From contig OX030970.1 of NCBI GenBank assembly GCA_943735955.1, forward strand, positions 5,031,869 to 5,095,868: a stretch of DNA of 64,000 bases. Reading direction: 5' to 3'. Numbering within the stretch: the stretch's first letter is position 1; each line of letters starts with the position of its first letter. Of this stretch, positions 41,808 through 52,984 are shown piece by piece. Under the pieces are notes generated by a model. That model was not told the origin of the DNA. It made no database searches and saw nothing but the letters and a program-made list of their open reading frames with translations. This DNA is from Piscicola geometra (Eukaryota; Annelida; Clitellata; Hirudinida; Piscicolidae). Made by a program: the position numbers and the translations under genes.

Positions 41808-44800
41808 TTACAAAGGTTTGGTCTGACAGAGAACAGGAAAGGGCTTGCTGCACAAATCATCGTTAAGGCCGAAGCTGGGAGGAATTAAGAGAATGTTGAT
41901 GCAGAGTGGAAATGGTGTGAGGTAGTTTGGTTCTCCAGGATACCACATGGGTGGGGAGATGACCATGGTTTCTTGGTAGGTACTGTTGTATATCCAAACC
42001 TTTGTATAATCGTCATACCAGTAGCCTGCCGTCCATATCTCGATTAAGCCTGAAGGAGGGAGAAAAGTAATTTAAAATGATAAGTAGAAGCTTCTCATGT
42101 TTTCACTGCTTCATCGAAAGTCTAGAAGATTTTAGTCTGCCTAAAAGAAAAGATAAGAGGCCCTCCATAAAAGACGTCCACACAAAAGAGGAGAGGGGTA
42201 AAAAAATGCTGGACGTCTTTTATGGATGGCCCCTAACTAGAATAAATAAAAGACCGATTTAAACTGATATTTTTTATTCGGCAAAAACAAAAATAAAAGC
42301 GAAATTTAAATCACATTTTCTGCCATACCGAAATTAAGCCGAAATTGTTTGTCAACACAAAAACTTGTTTATTAAGACCAAAAAATGGTATTTAACGATG
42401 ACAATGTCAGTTTAATAATAAAATCCAAACAAAAGTATATTTAACGTAAATGTCAATAAAATTGTTGCTGTTCCAGATGCTAGTTGATGTTATTTGAACA
42501 ATTAGTCTTAAAGACACCCATAAATCAATCAACTATGATATCAACAATTACTTTGCATCCACGTCTACAATCCCATCCTATGTCCATCCTCCATTTAAAT
42601 CAACAGCACTGTATACTCAAGACCATGTTAACCCTATCACCATATTTAATCTTCTCACAATAAAATGCCCAACTGGTACCGGCTCCGATGGCTTGCCACA
42701 ATGGTATCTCCAACTAAATGCACCCATAATCAGTACTCCACTTTCCATCATCTTCAACAATTGGATTAACACTTCTTATTTTCCTCTTCAGTGGAAATCC
42801 AGCATTATTCATCCCATCCCCAAAACTAAACATCCATTATCGCCTCAAGACTTTCTCCCCATTTCAGTCACTCCAATATTATCACGCCTTCTCGAAAAAA
42901 TCATAGTTTCTCAATATATATACCCTTGCTTCAATCACCCTTCAGTAATACCTATTCTTAAAGATCAATTCGCCTTTCGCCCATCAGGTTCTCCCACTTC
43001 TGCCATAATTGCTATCACGTCTACGATCACTTCACTTCTTAAAACTAATAGTCATGTTCACCTTATTGCTCTTGACTTTACTAAAGCCTTTGGCACTCTT
43101 GATCACCATACCCTCGCCTCCAATCTTGCACTTCTTCCTCTTGATGACAACATATATAACCTTCTCATTTCATTCCTTTCCAACCGATCACATTCCACCA
43201 TTTATTTAAATCAACTTTCTAGTATCCTTCCCATCAACTCTAGCGTGGTCCAAAGCTCAGTTCTTGGTCCATCTACCTTTATAATCAACGCCTCTTCACT
43301 TCAACCCTATCACCCTTCTAATTATATTTTAAAATTCGCTGACGACACCTATCTCATTATTCCATCATCTAACACCCACACCATCCAATCAGAGCTTGAA
43401 TCCCTCTCTAAGTGGGCCAAGCTCAGTAATCTCTCACTCAACCTCAAAAAATCATTTGAACTCATAGTCCATAATAGTTATAAACGCATCACACCACCAG
43501 CTTTACATCCTTCCATTCAACGCACTAACAAACTCACTATCTTAGGTATCACATTCACTGACACCCTTAACATTTCACCACACATAGATCACATTATCAA
43601 TAAATGCTTTCAAACTTTTCATGCCATCAAAACAATCCGTTCACATGGACTCTTTGGTGCCAAACTCTTTGACATCACTGAGTCCCTCATCATCTCTCAC
43701 CTTAAGTATGCAGCTCGTTCTTGGTCTGGTTTTGCTAATCAGCCACACATAAAGCAACTCCAGTCCCTAATTAATAAACTCATAAGACTTAACTACCTTC
43801 CCTCTCTCTACCCATCTATCACTTCTATGTTTACCACTTTAGACACCAAACTATTCTTTAAAATATCTACTAACTCTGACCACGTTTTTCACCATTTCTT
43901 ACCCCCCTCCCTTAAAAAATCTACTCATCACTTAAGACCCCGTAAAAACAATTTTTATACCCCTATATATACTACGCTTGAAAGTAAAACATTCCTCCCT
44001 CGTCTTCTTAAATATCACATTCTATAATTTATATTTATATTATCATCTCTGAATCTCATTACTTGTTCATCTACTTAATTATTACCTATTCACCATATCC
44101 TTTGTCTTGTAGTATTTTTTTCAAACCATTATCAGTAGCCTATAATTATCTACTATTATCTAGTAGCTTATGCAACATGTAACATGGCCTGCGTCTGTCA
44201 AACCGTGATCAATAAAGACTATAAAAAAATCAAATAATAAAGATGAAAATCAAACCCAAATTTAATTGTTCGATAGAGGATATAGAGCAGATAAAATAAA
44301 TTTTTTTATTATTTTGGCTGTGAGATCCATTTCGGCCGAAACTGAAATTGAGCCAAAACTGCAAATATTATTTTCGACTGAAACCGAAAAATGGCCAAAA
44401 CTGTGAATTTAGATCCAGCCGAAACTGAAGTATAGGTGAAACTATTAGATATTTCGGGACTGAAACCGAGCCGAATTTCGGTCGAGATCTAAATGAAATA
44501 AAACTCGTTAAGTATATCTTACCGAGCTCCCTAATGCTCGCACACATACCTGACAACTCAGGTAGCTTGGTCAACTCTTCTAGATCACAGAAGCTGTCAA
44601 ATGTTACAGGCGTGAGGTCGAGAACGAGACAAGCTGGCCAGGCATCGGATGCAGGCACTGGAGTGCGCACCAGCTTCAAACACCTCTCTGAGCCGTACAT
44701 GTAAGTAGTGTCATCAGGACACTGGTATGCGTCTGTGTTGAGAGAATGCTGTACATTAGAGACTGACTGAAACTGAAGTTTTAGGTGTGGTCAAAACCGA

Positions 44801-46109
44801 AATTAAGCCGAAATTGATATTTCCGTTTCATTCGGAATCGAAATTAAGCCGAAATTGTTTTTCAACATAAAATCATTTTTATTATAAAAAAAATAATATT
44901 TAACGATGAAAATTTCAGTTTAATAATTTAATCCAAAAAAATTAAGCCAAAAATGAAAATGTTTAACAATAATTTTTTTTACAAAAATGTGTTTTCCTTA
45001 AGCTTATATAATATTATTATTGAGCGTGTGCAATTAATGTCAATAAAATGGCTGTTGCTCCAGAGGATAGTAAATGTTGTTCTAACAATTAGTTTTGAAG
45101 ACACCGATAAATCAATCAACCACGATATTAAATAAATATCTAATAGAGATGAGAATCGAACCCAAATGTAATTATTCGAGTTTGATTGAAGATAAACTGA
45201 GTTTTTAAAATATAGGTTTTTCAGCTAATGTGAGGTCCATTTAAGCCAAAACCAAAATTGAGCCAAAACTGCAAATAATTGTTTTGACTGAAGCCAAAAA
45301 GTAAACGAAATTTAGATTCAGCCTAAACCGAAACATGCTTGAAACTATGAAAGTTTGAAATTTTGGCACCGAAACCAAAACCGAACCGAATTTCGGTCGG
45401 TCTCTACTTTACATGTTTTGACCCATTTTTTCAAACGATTGCGCAATCTATAAATTTTTACTTTTTAGTCCTTATCTAGAATAAGCGCACAATCCAAAAA
45501 TTAACCATGAATTTTCTGGTTTGTTTTCATAATCGATAATCCACAAAAGTGAGCGAAATATGGACAAGCAAAAATAGATTTGCGAAAAGTGTTACGTTTA
45601 GGGATGCAATGGTTAGAAATTCAAGCAAAACGATTGCCAGAGCTAAAAGAAAAAAAGATTATCAGACTCTTCAAGAAAAATAAGAAATAAAATCTTAAAG
45701 ACTACACTCTGTTGAGGATAGAAAATACGTTTTAGAAGTAGCCTTAGATTTATGAGTAGGATAAAATCTAAGAACCACTTCGCTCACCTTTAATCTGGAG
45801 AGCTTGGCAGTCGGCATCGACGACAGCGTTGTGGAGGGAACAATCTCGAAAGGGCTCAGTGAAGAGGAGACAGACGCGCTGTGCAGGGTAGACGTTGTAT
45901 CGGATGCAACCTGGCCTGTTGAGACAAGCTACTGAGCATGCTAAGCTGGAAGCGACTGCAACAGAGTGCTTGAAGACCTCGTTCCTGAAGCACTTGAGAC
46001 GCACCCCATGCACCCGAGTGCTGAAGACGAGTTCTTTCGGCATAGCAGTCATGCTCTCCACGGCATATGCTGCCAGTACTATCAATAGTTCTTTTGAAAA
46101 CATTAGCAT
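41808..46109 (-). CDS. Secreted Apple/PAN plus C-type lectin protein, three exons, complete
   Basis: Exons 46109-45788, 44732-44550 and 42049-41808 join in phase (both introns phase 1, GT-AG) to 248 codons plus TAA. Residues 1-20 are a hydrophobic signal peptide (MLMFSKELLIVLAAYA). Residues 35-100 carry seven Cys in an Apple/PAN-like layout (LACSVACLNRPGCIRYNV). Residues 112-244 are a C-type lectin domain. It opens QCPDDTTYMYGSERC, carries EPN at 208-210 (the motif linked to mannose-type sugars) and LND at 230-232 in place of the usual WND, and closes CSKPFPVLC. NST at 190 may be glycosylated. Likely secreted, binding sugar with calcium; the ligand is inferred. Intron 1 holds a MITE 24 bp from the acceptor; intron 2 holds another plus a LINE. 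Confidence 0.87.
42158..42236. mobile_element. Tiny palindromic MITE
   Basis: aggccctccataaaagacgt and, inverted, acgtcttttatggatggccc frame about 35 bp. This end sequence (GGGCCATCCATAAAAGACGTC type) resembles dispersed inverted-repeat elements of many invertebrates. It sits in intron 2 of the lectin gene. Confidence 0.65.
42237..44482. mobile_element. MITE of the ccgaaattaagccgaaa family, copy A, split by LINE B
   Basis: The flanking halves (42280-42545 and 44233-44482) match copy B at 44757-45406. Shared sequence includes accgaaattaagccgaaatt, the atcaatcaac segment, and the right end gagccgaatttcggtcgaga. The left end is decayed (agaccgattt), so its boundary is approximate. LINE B interrupts it. 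Confidence 0.7.
42546..44232 (+). mobile_element. 5'-truncated non-LTR retrotransposon (LINE B)
   Basis: The reverse-transcriptase frame is open from about 42500 to the stop after 44027. Motifs are KCPTGTGSDGLPQWYLQLNA, LSRLLEKIIVSQYIYPCFNH, QFAFRPSGS, palm ALDFTKAF and catalytic FADDTYLI near 43341. The usual GVPQGS-like motif is changed to SSVLGPST. It looks CR1/L2/Jockey-group, though I cannot fix the clade. No endonuclease remains. The 3' end reads acatggcctgcgtctgtcaa then a-rich; the same sequence forms the tail of the SINE at 51830 and the macrosatellite at 6612. It inserted into MITE copy A. Confidence 0.88.
44757..45406. mobile_element. hAT-like MITE, tagagaccgaccgaa family, copy B
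   Basis: Ends tagagactgactgaa (44757) and ttcggtcggtctcta (to 45406) are inverted with two mismatches. They are flanked by an 8-bp duplication with one mismatch: ctgtacat, 44749-44756, and ctttacat, 45407-45414. Subterminal repeats of the type ccgaaattaagccgaaa fill the ends. It lies in intron 1 of the lectin gene, its left end 24 bp from exon 2. Confidence 0.88.
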
Positions 46110-46167
46110 GCCCGTTGGTTTTTTTAAATTTTAGAAGTGCCTTAAATTCAGAGGACTGAGCTGTATT

Positions 46168-46213
<46 letters not shown>

Positions 46214-47367
46214 TCTATAAAAATAATATTCCCATTAATGTATTATTTTGAAATAAAACATAAATTTGATCTTTTTAAGCTCATTAATTATTACTATGAA
46301 TAAAATAGACAAAAGGCGAGTATTAGGGCTATTGTCTCTTGATTCCTTTTATTGCTTTTCAAAAAAAACCTTTTAGAAGCGTTTCTGAATGGATAAGTAG
46401 TCTGATTTTTTATCTCTCCGTTACTCCTTCATTGTAAAAAAATCAGTTTTTATTATGAATTTGTTTAAGGTTTGTTTAATCAAGCTTGGGCGTTTGTTAA
46501 CGGTCGTTACTTCTTGTTAAAATTCGTTAAAACTCGTTAATTGAAAATAATATAATAAAAAAACGGTATTAAATAAATTATTTAAAAATTAAGTTTATAA
46601 TAAGTTATTTCAAATGAAAATCCATTATTAATAAAATTATTAAAATTATCTAGTTCAGTTCTATGTTAGAATGTTATCTTCTGAATCATAATTTTTTCTC
46701 CAAAATATTCAAAAGTATATTTTAAATGGAGAATTAATTTTGGTTAACTTCAATAAAAAAATGTTTTCATTAAAGTAAAAAATATAAAGTTACGGACGTT
46801 ACATTTTTCTTCAGGTCGAGTGTTTGAGTTGATATTGTGGTAGAGTTGATGGCCAAGTTTTTTTAACTTTTCCATTACTTCTTCATTTACATCTTTTTGT
46901 ATTTTTTAATATGAATTTTGTATAAGGTTTGTTTAATTAAGCCAGCAATGCTAGAAGGATTGAAGTCATAAAATATTACCCATAATTTAAAGTATTAAAA
47001 TCGCTATTGTTTTTCTGTAAACAGCCTATATTGGCCATAGAAAAGCATTGGTATCAGACATCAAAAAATTTCCGTTTAAAATGTATTGGCGATACAAATA
47101 TCAATAGTTGATACAAAAAGGATTGACAATACAGCAACCAATACTGAAAAGTATACAATACAATACAATACAACGACGAGTGTTATTAACGTGACGTAAA
47201 CCCGGTCGGGCTTTAGACCACTTAGTTATGGAAAATTTGATAATAATATTAATAATGATAAATGAATGAATGGTAAGTATAGGTAAAGTAAATTATTGAA
47301 ATTTAACAATATAAACATTTCTATATATATATATATTTTTTAATAGAAAAAATAATAATTTTTTTTA
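46110..47367. other. Intergenic region with (AT)n and gttaacg-type repeats
   Basis: An (AT)n run at about 46171-46206 lies just upstream of the lectin start on the minus strand. 46490-46545 has gttaacggtcgttac and related words, also seen inverted near 50640-50710, probably ends of another transposon family. 47165-47222 (caacgacgagtgttattaac...) recurs at 53155-53212. No gene. Confidence 0.45.
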
Positions 47368-49362
47368 ATGAAAAATGGAAAAATAAACTTTATGCAGCAT
47401 TTCAACGGAACAGCTTTGTGCTTAATTTGTCGCGAGTCCGTAACTGTAACGAAGGACTACAATTGCAAAAGACATTATGAAACCAAACACGCTACTACGT
47501 TTGATGATGTGAAAGACGAAGCTAGAAAAAATATAATTGATCAACTTGTAAAAAAATTGTCCTCTGAGCAAAATATTTTTACAAAAAAAGTTAATGAAAA
47601 TAAGACATTTTGTTCGTGCCGGCTGTGCCGTAGCACAGATTATTGCGCGATCGTCTCGACCATTTACTGATGGTGATTTCGTTAAAAACTGCATGCAAGC
47701 CATTTGCAAAGAAGTCTGTCCTGAGAAAACAAACCTGTTCAACATAGTGCCATTGTCACGTATGACTATCCAGCGCCGGGTGGTTGATTTATTCAACGAC
47801 GTTTGTGAACAGTTGCGTGACAAGCTTGCCATTTGCAAGTATTTTTAAATTGCCTTAGATGAGAGAACGGATAACGTTGACACAGAACAGCTTTTGGTTT
47901 TTGTTTGTGCGGTGGATGTAAACTGTAAATTAACTGAGGAATTAGCAGGAATGACCTCTCTACGTGGACGTACAACTGGTGCAGATATTTTTGGAGGAGT
48001 GAAATCTGTTCTTGAAAACCTTAACGTTCATTGGCCAAAGCTCTGTAGTGTTACTACTTACGGTGCACCCGCTATGACTGGTAAAGAATTAGGACATGTT
48101 TCTCATCTGCGATCACATTTGCGAGACTTGGGAATTCCAACAGACACCATCCACGCATACCACTGCATCATACATCAAGAGTCACTGTGTACATGAGTCA
48201 TTAATTTTGATAATGTTATGAAATTTGTTTTTAAATCAGTGAACTTCATATGAGCAAAAGGACTTAACCATCGACAATTCAGATCATTTCTTGAAAACAT
48301 TGAGTCAAAATATCGTGGTATACCATATCACACTGATGTAAGGTGGTTGAGTCAAGGAAAAGTTCTAACTAGGTTTGTTGAGTTACGAAAGTAAATCTGT
48401 GAATTACTTGTTACCAAAGGCAAAGACACAGCAGTTTTTACAGACAAACAGTGGTTGGCAGACATAGCAATTTTGACAGACATAACAGAACACTTAAATA
48501 AATTGAATATGCGTCTTCAAGGCAAAGATCACTACATCTTTGATATGTACCAAGAGCTGCTGTCATTCACCTTGAAGCTACGGCTGTTTTGTTCGAGTCT
48601 GCAATCTGGTAATTCATGTCATTTTCTTATTTGTTCAGCTTTTCAGAAGGAACACCAGTGTGACTTCAATAAATACCACGACAATTGTGAAGCGTTACTA
48701 AAGGAATTTAATGAACGTTTTGATGCATTCAGGGAGCGTAAGGATTTATTCAACTTCATCCGTGACCCTTTCTCTTGTGCTGTAGAATCCGTAACTGAGC
48801 AATGTCAGTTAGAAGTCATTGATCTTCAATGTTCACCAGAATTAAAGTTTGCTTTTCAGCATAACTCCATTGAAAAATTTTATGGAAGTCTTAGTTCAGT
48901 TAAATATGGAGCTGTCAAAGATTTGGCATGCCGATTTTTGTCTGAATTTGGTAGCCCATACGTGTGTGAACAAACGTTTTCAGTCATGAACACAAATAAA
49001 AATAATCTTTGTTCGATTTTGCTTGCAACAACAGAACTTAGGACTAAATTTGTATAAAAATACTAAAATCGAATGAAAAATTGAATAATTATCTAAGCGA
49101 GGAAAGATTGTTTTGAGAAATTTTAAACGTGAACAGTAAATGAAAGATTATAAATAATAAAATGAAAGATTTTTAAATGTAACTTATGAAATTAAAATGT
49201 AAAATTTATTGTTCAAAATATGTGAAAAAAACTCGGTATTAAAAGAGCAAGAAAATATAAAAATTGATGTTGCAAAACACAACAGTTGTGGTAAATAATT
49301 GATTTTTTAAAAACTAAAGTTGAGCCCCCCCCAGCATTTTTGGCTGGTTGCGCCCCTGTCTA
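47368..49362 (+). pseudogene. Decayed ZBED5-like hAT transposase with 3' terminus
   Basis: An intact protein would bind its own ends through a BED zinc finger and move the element. Frames at 47368-47670, 47594-47848, 47894-48196 and 48455-49057 give a BED-like finger (CLICRESV...YNCKRHYETKH), then AQIIARSSRPFTDGDFVKNC, DERTDNVDTEQLLVFV, and YHTDVRWLSQGKVLTRFVEL near 48330. MRLQGKDHYIFDMYQELLSF and a dimerisation tail (SEFGSPYVCEQTFSVMNT) follow. Stops and frame changes make it non-functional. The 3' end, gttgcgcccctg at 49362, equals that of the 35364 element. A left terminal repeat was not found. Confidence 0.87.
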
Positions 49363-49566
49363 TGACTATATTTATGATTGCAACCTCCATGAAATCTTTT
49401 TTTAACAATACAGCTATTTATAGAACTGAGAGTGACGTCACTTGGAAACTTGACTGTAGCATTTTTTATGCCATGGTTGACGATTAGGCTCTTATCAAAA
49501 TGGGAGATTAAAAATGTGTATTTTAAAAAGAGTGAGAGGGTCCTTATAAAAGTGGACTCCAGAACC

Positions 49567-49599
<33 letters not shown>

Positions 49600-49790
49600 G
49601 GGCGAGGTTATCTAAGAAAGATTACGCTACACAATTATGAATGATTTACTTTTCATTAAGTAAAAATTTTGAAAAGTATTTGCCTGAATTTCAAGTCTTC
49701 AAAGTTTTTTATTTTTAACTCATTACATTTCATTTTAATTATTTGATCAAATAATTATTTTAGAGAAAAAAAAGTTTCCACGTTTCAGTA
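49363..49790. other. Nup43 upstream region with repeat fragment and (AT)n
   Basis: 49440-49575 is a fragment of the 12040 MITE family (tgccatggttgacgattagg; aagtggactccagaaccctc). (AT)n occupies about 49571-49599. The promoter of Nup43 must lie here or further upstream, but no element can be named. Confidence 0.45.
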
Positions 49791-52404
49791 ATGGAGGAAA
49801 ATAGAAACCATCAAATATCAGTAACAGTTGAATATTTTTCTGAAAAAGTTTCCAAAGTGAAATGGTTGTCAGATGAACTGATTGACGAACAACCGACACT
49901 CTTCGTCACTGGCTCGTATGGCGAATCGGTATATTTAAAAATTCAAATTCAAATGGCGCGAGTGTGCTTCTGTAGCTAAAAAGTTGAATAATCTATTATT
50001 TAATTTATCATTTATTTAATTTATTTCTATTAATTAATTTTTAAACACAACTTTAACTCAGCTTGAGAACGTGGTGCAAACACACTCATGGGAGGAGGGA
50101 GGAGTGTTGAGGGAGTTGTCTTCAGTCAGGCATCATGGAGGCGTCACAGACCTGATGGTGAGTTGAGATTTCAATGATTGTTGAGAGTCTTGTGTTAATG
50201 AAGGTTTGGTTAGGGTGGATAATGTAGTACTGATTTGGGGTTTCCAATGTGAAGGAGAGGAAACCACTGCTTATAAGTTGATCACCTTGTCGTCTTCTCA
50301 CTTCCAAAACCCCCAGCACTTCTATTCTTTTTGAAACGGCACTAACTTACAGATAGAGTAAAAGTTTAGTAAAAGTGATCTGTTTTGCGAATCATTGGGC
50401 ATTTTTTGGGGTTGTATCTTGACGTGCATTGACCCAAGCCGACTCCATTGAACACATCTCAGTTGCTGCAGAAGGACCTTGTCGTGACCGCCTCGAGTGG
50501 TGGTCACCTCACCCTCTTCCACCTCAACAACCAACATGTGAGCTACCTTCATGTGCATTAATCAATAATAATAATTGGTGTAATTATAATAAAATAGTAA
50601 TAATAATTATAGCTGTGCTTTAATCTATGTTAACTTTTGATTAACACGTTAATCAATTAACGACCGTTAACATTTTTAACGCCGTTAAATATTTTAACGT
50701 ATTTTAAAAAATTAACGCATTTAAAAATTTTACTCTCAATCAATCACAGGCATTTATATAGCGCTTTTCATCGAATTCAAAAGCGCTTTTCAAATAAATT
50801 TGTTAAATAAAACGATTTTCAGACCACTACCAATATATGTATATATATCAATTTAAATATAAAAAACAAACAATCAACCTCAATAATCCAACCTCACCCA
50901 CACCACCATGATAATCACCGCCAAAAAATCATTATCACCACCAAAAAAAATTCAATCATCACTACAGTAACAACACTCATACCACAGCCCAATCATCACC
51001 ACATCATCCTCAAAACCACAAAACACAATCATCATTCTTCTCAATTTTCTGTCTTGCCACTGGTGCCGAGGCTGCGATAGAGGGTGAAGAGGGTTTACTG
51101 CATTTAAACTTATCCAAATTTGCTGTTTTGGTTACATTGTCAGCAAGTGAACACAACCACTACTAATTTACTGTTAACAAACAAACGGGAATAATTTCAT
51201 TTTATCAATTATCATTTCTTGAAGATTTGCAACAGAACTTCTAAGGGGTGAAAAATACTTGAAATTTTCAATAGTGTTACTTGCACTTTGTCACTTTACA
51301 CAAAAAAAATGCTTTTCAGAAGATGATCCAGCTTATGTCATTCGTTACACACACAATTTCTAAATTGGAGCAGAGAATGAATAATCAGAATAGCCAATGT
51401 TCAAGAATTGCCACATCATTAGACCACAATTTAAAATTTCAAAATGTTTTCGAAAAAGGAAAGAGTTGAAGAAACTACTGAAGTGAAGAAAACTTCATAA
51501 ACTATACAGCCTTCACCAAACAAAAGACTACTAACAAATGTAACTTCATATTCTGAAGATGAAGATACTTCATTGATTACTAAGTCAATCATTAAACGTT
51601 ATAGAAAAGAATCTGAAGTAGGCTTTGAGAGTTGTCCTCTCGTTTGGTTGCAACAACACGAAGAAGCATATCCGGCTCTTGGAAACTGGCAAGAAAGAAC
51701 TTGTCATCCTCTGCAAGTACAGCTTGTCAGGACACATAGTTAGTTATAAAAGAGTCTCTAGATCCAACTAATGTTGAAAAACTTGTTTGCTTGAGTAACT
51801 GGCTCAAAATGAATGTTTTTTTAATGGTCTGTATTATTCACAGCCTGACAGACGCAGGCCATGTTACAATGGTTTTGATAACCATGGTTCTAATGCGTCA
51901 GAGACGCCACTCCACACGACGTACACATCTTTCAATGCATACGTCGCAAACACCGCATCATATACACTAGGAATATGATAGTTCACGACTGCTTGTCAGG
52001 GATTCGAATTAGCGACCTTTAAGTTGCAACTCCGAGTTTTACCATCTAAGTCAGCCCCTCTCCCCAATGGATGTGTGCATATTGCATTTTTTATCATTTA
52101 CGCATTCGTTTTTATTCTTTCATGTGTGGAATACTTTTTTTGCTTGAGTAACTGGCTCAAAATGATGTATGACAATTGCATTTTTTTCATTTATGGATTT
52201 TTTATTCTTTAAAATATGGATTACTTTTTATATAAAAAATTTAGATAAAATTTTTATTACATTTGTAAGAAAAAAAATTTAAATACTGTTTTATACTAAT
52301 GTCAAATATGCTAAAAACATTGCGTTATAATACGATTAACGCACGATTAAAAATTTTAATCAAACGATTAACGATGATTAAAATTTTTAATCGTGGAACA
52401 GCTC

Positions 52405-52447
<43 letters not shown>

Positions 52448-52933
52448 CTTACAAAGCATCTTTGTATTCGCATCTGCTTTTGGTTTGCCATGAAACTAGT
52501 CTGTGCATTATTGGTACACTCAAAATCATCACCATCATCGACATTATCATCACTATCATCATCATTATCACAATTATCATCAACATCATGATTATTATCA
52601 TTTTCACAATGATATTTATTATTATTATTATTAATACAAGCATTTATTTTTTTTAACATCACCAGTGTATTGTCGTCGTGATTATTTCATCCTCTCAACA
52701 TCATCATCATCATGACAAACAAACAATCCACCAGGAGTTGAGGGAGACACACAGGCATGAGCGCCTGCACAGCGCCTGTTGCAACTCACTGGCGCACAGC
52801 AAGAGTGGCTTGGTGGCGAGTGGAGGCGACGATGGAGTGCTGAATGTGCTCCGAGTGTCAGAAAACAACTGCACTCTCTTCTCGTCCTTCCGTTCGTTTG
52901 TGCTTTTGGGCGTCATGCACACATACTTGTATG

Positions 52934-52984
<51 letters not shown>

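Noticed and set aside
42693..44027. LINE B open frame as a host gene
   Set aside because: Reverse-transcriptase motifs, a 5' truncation, a LINE-type 3' tail and a repeat interrupted on both sides show a retrotransposon.
45856..46173. Alternative minus-strand frame over lectin exon 1
   Set aside because: Lacks a signal peptide and does not splice in phase to the lectin domain exons.
47165..47225. Short repeat acgacgagtgttattaacgt, also at 53155, as a tRNA or SINE
   Set aside because: Only about 55 bp is shared between two sites; too little to classify.
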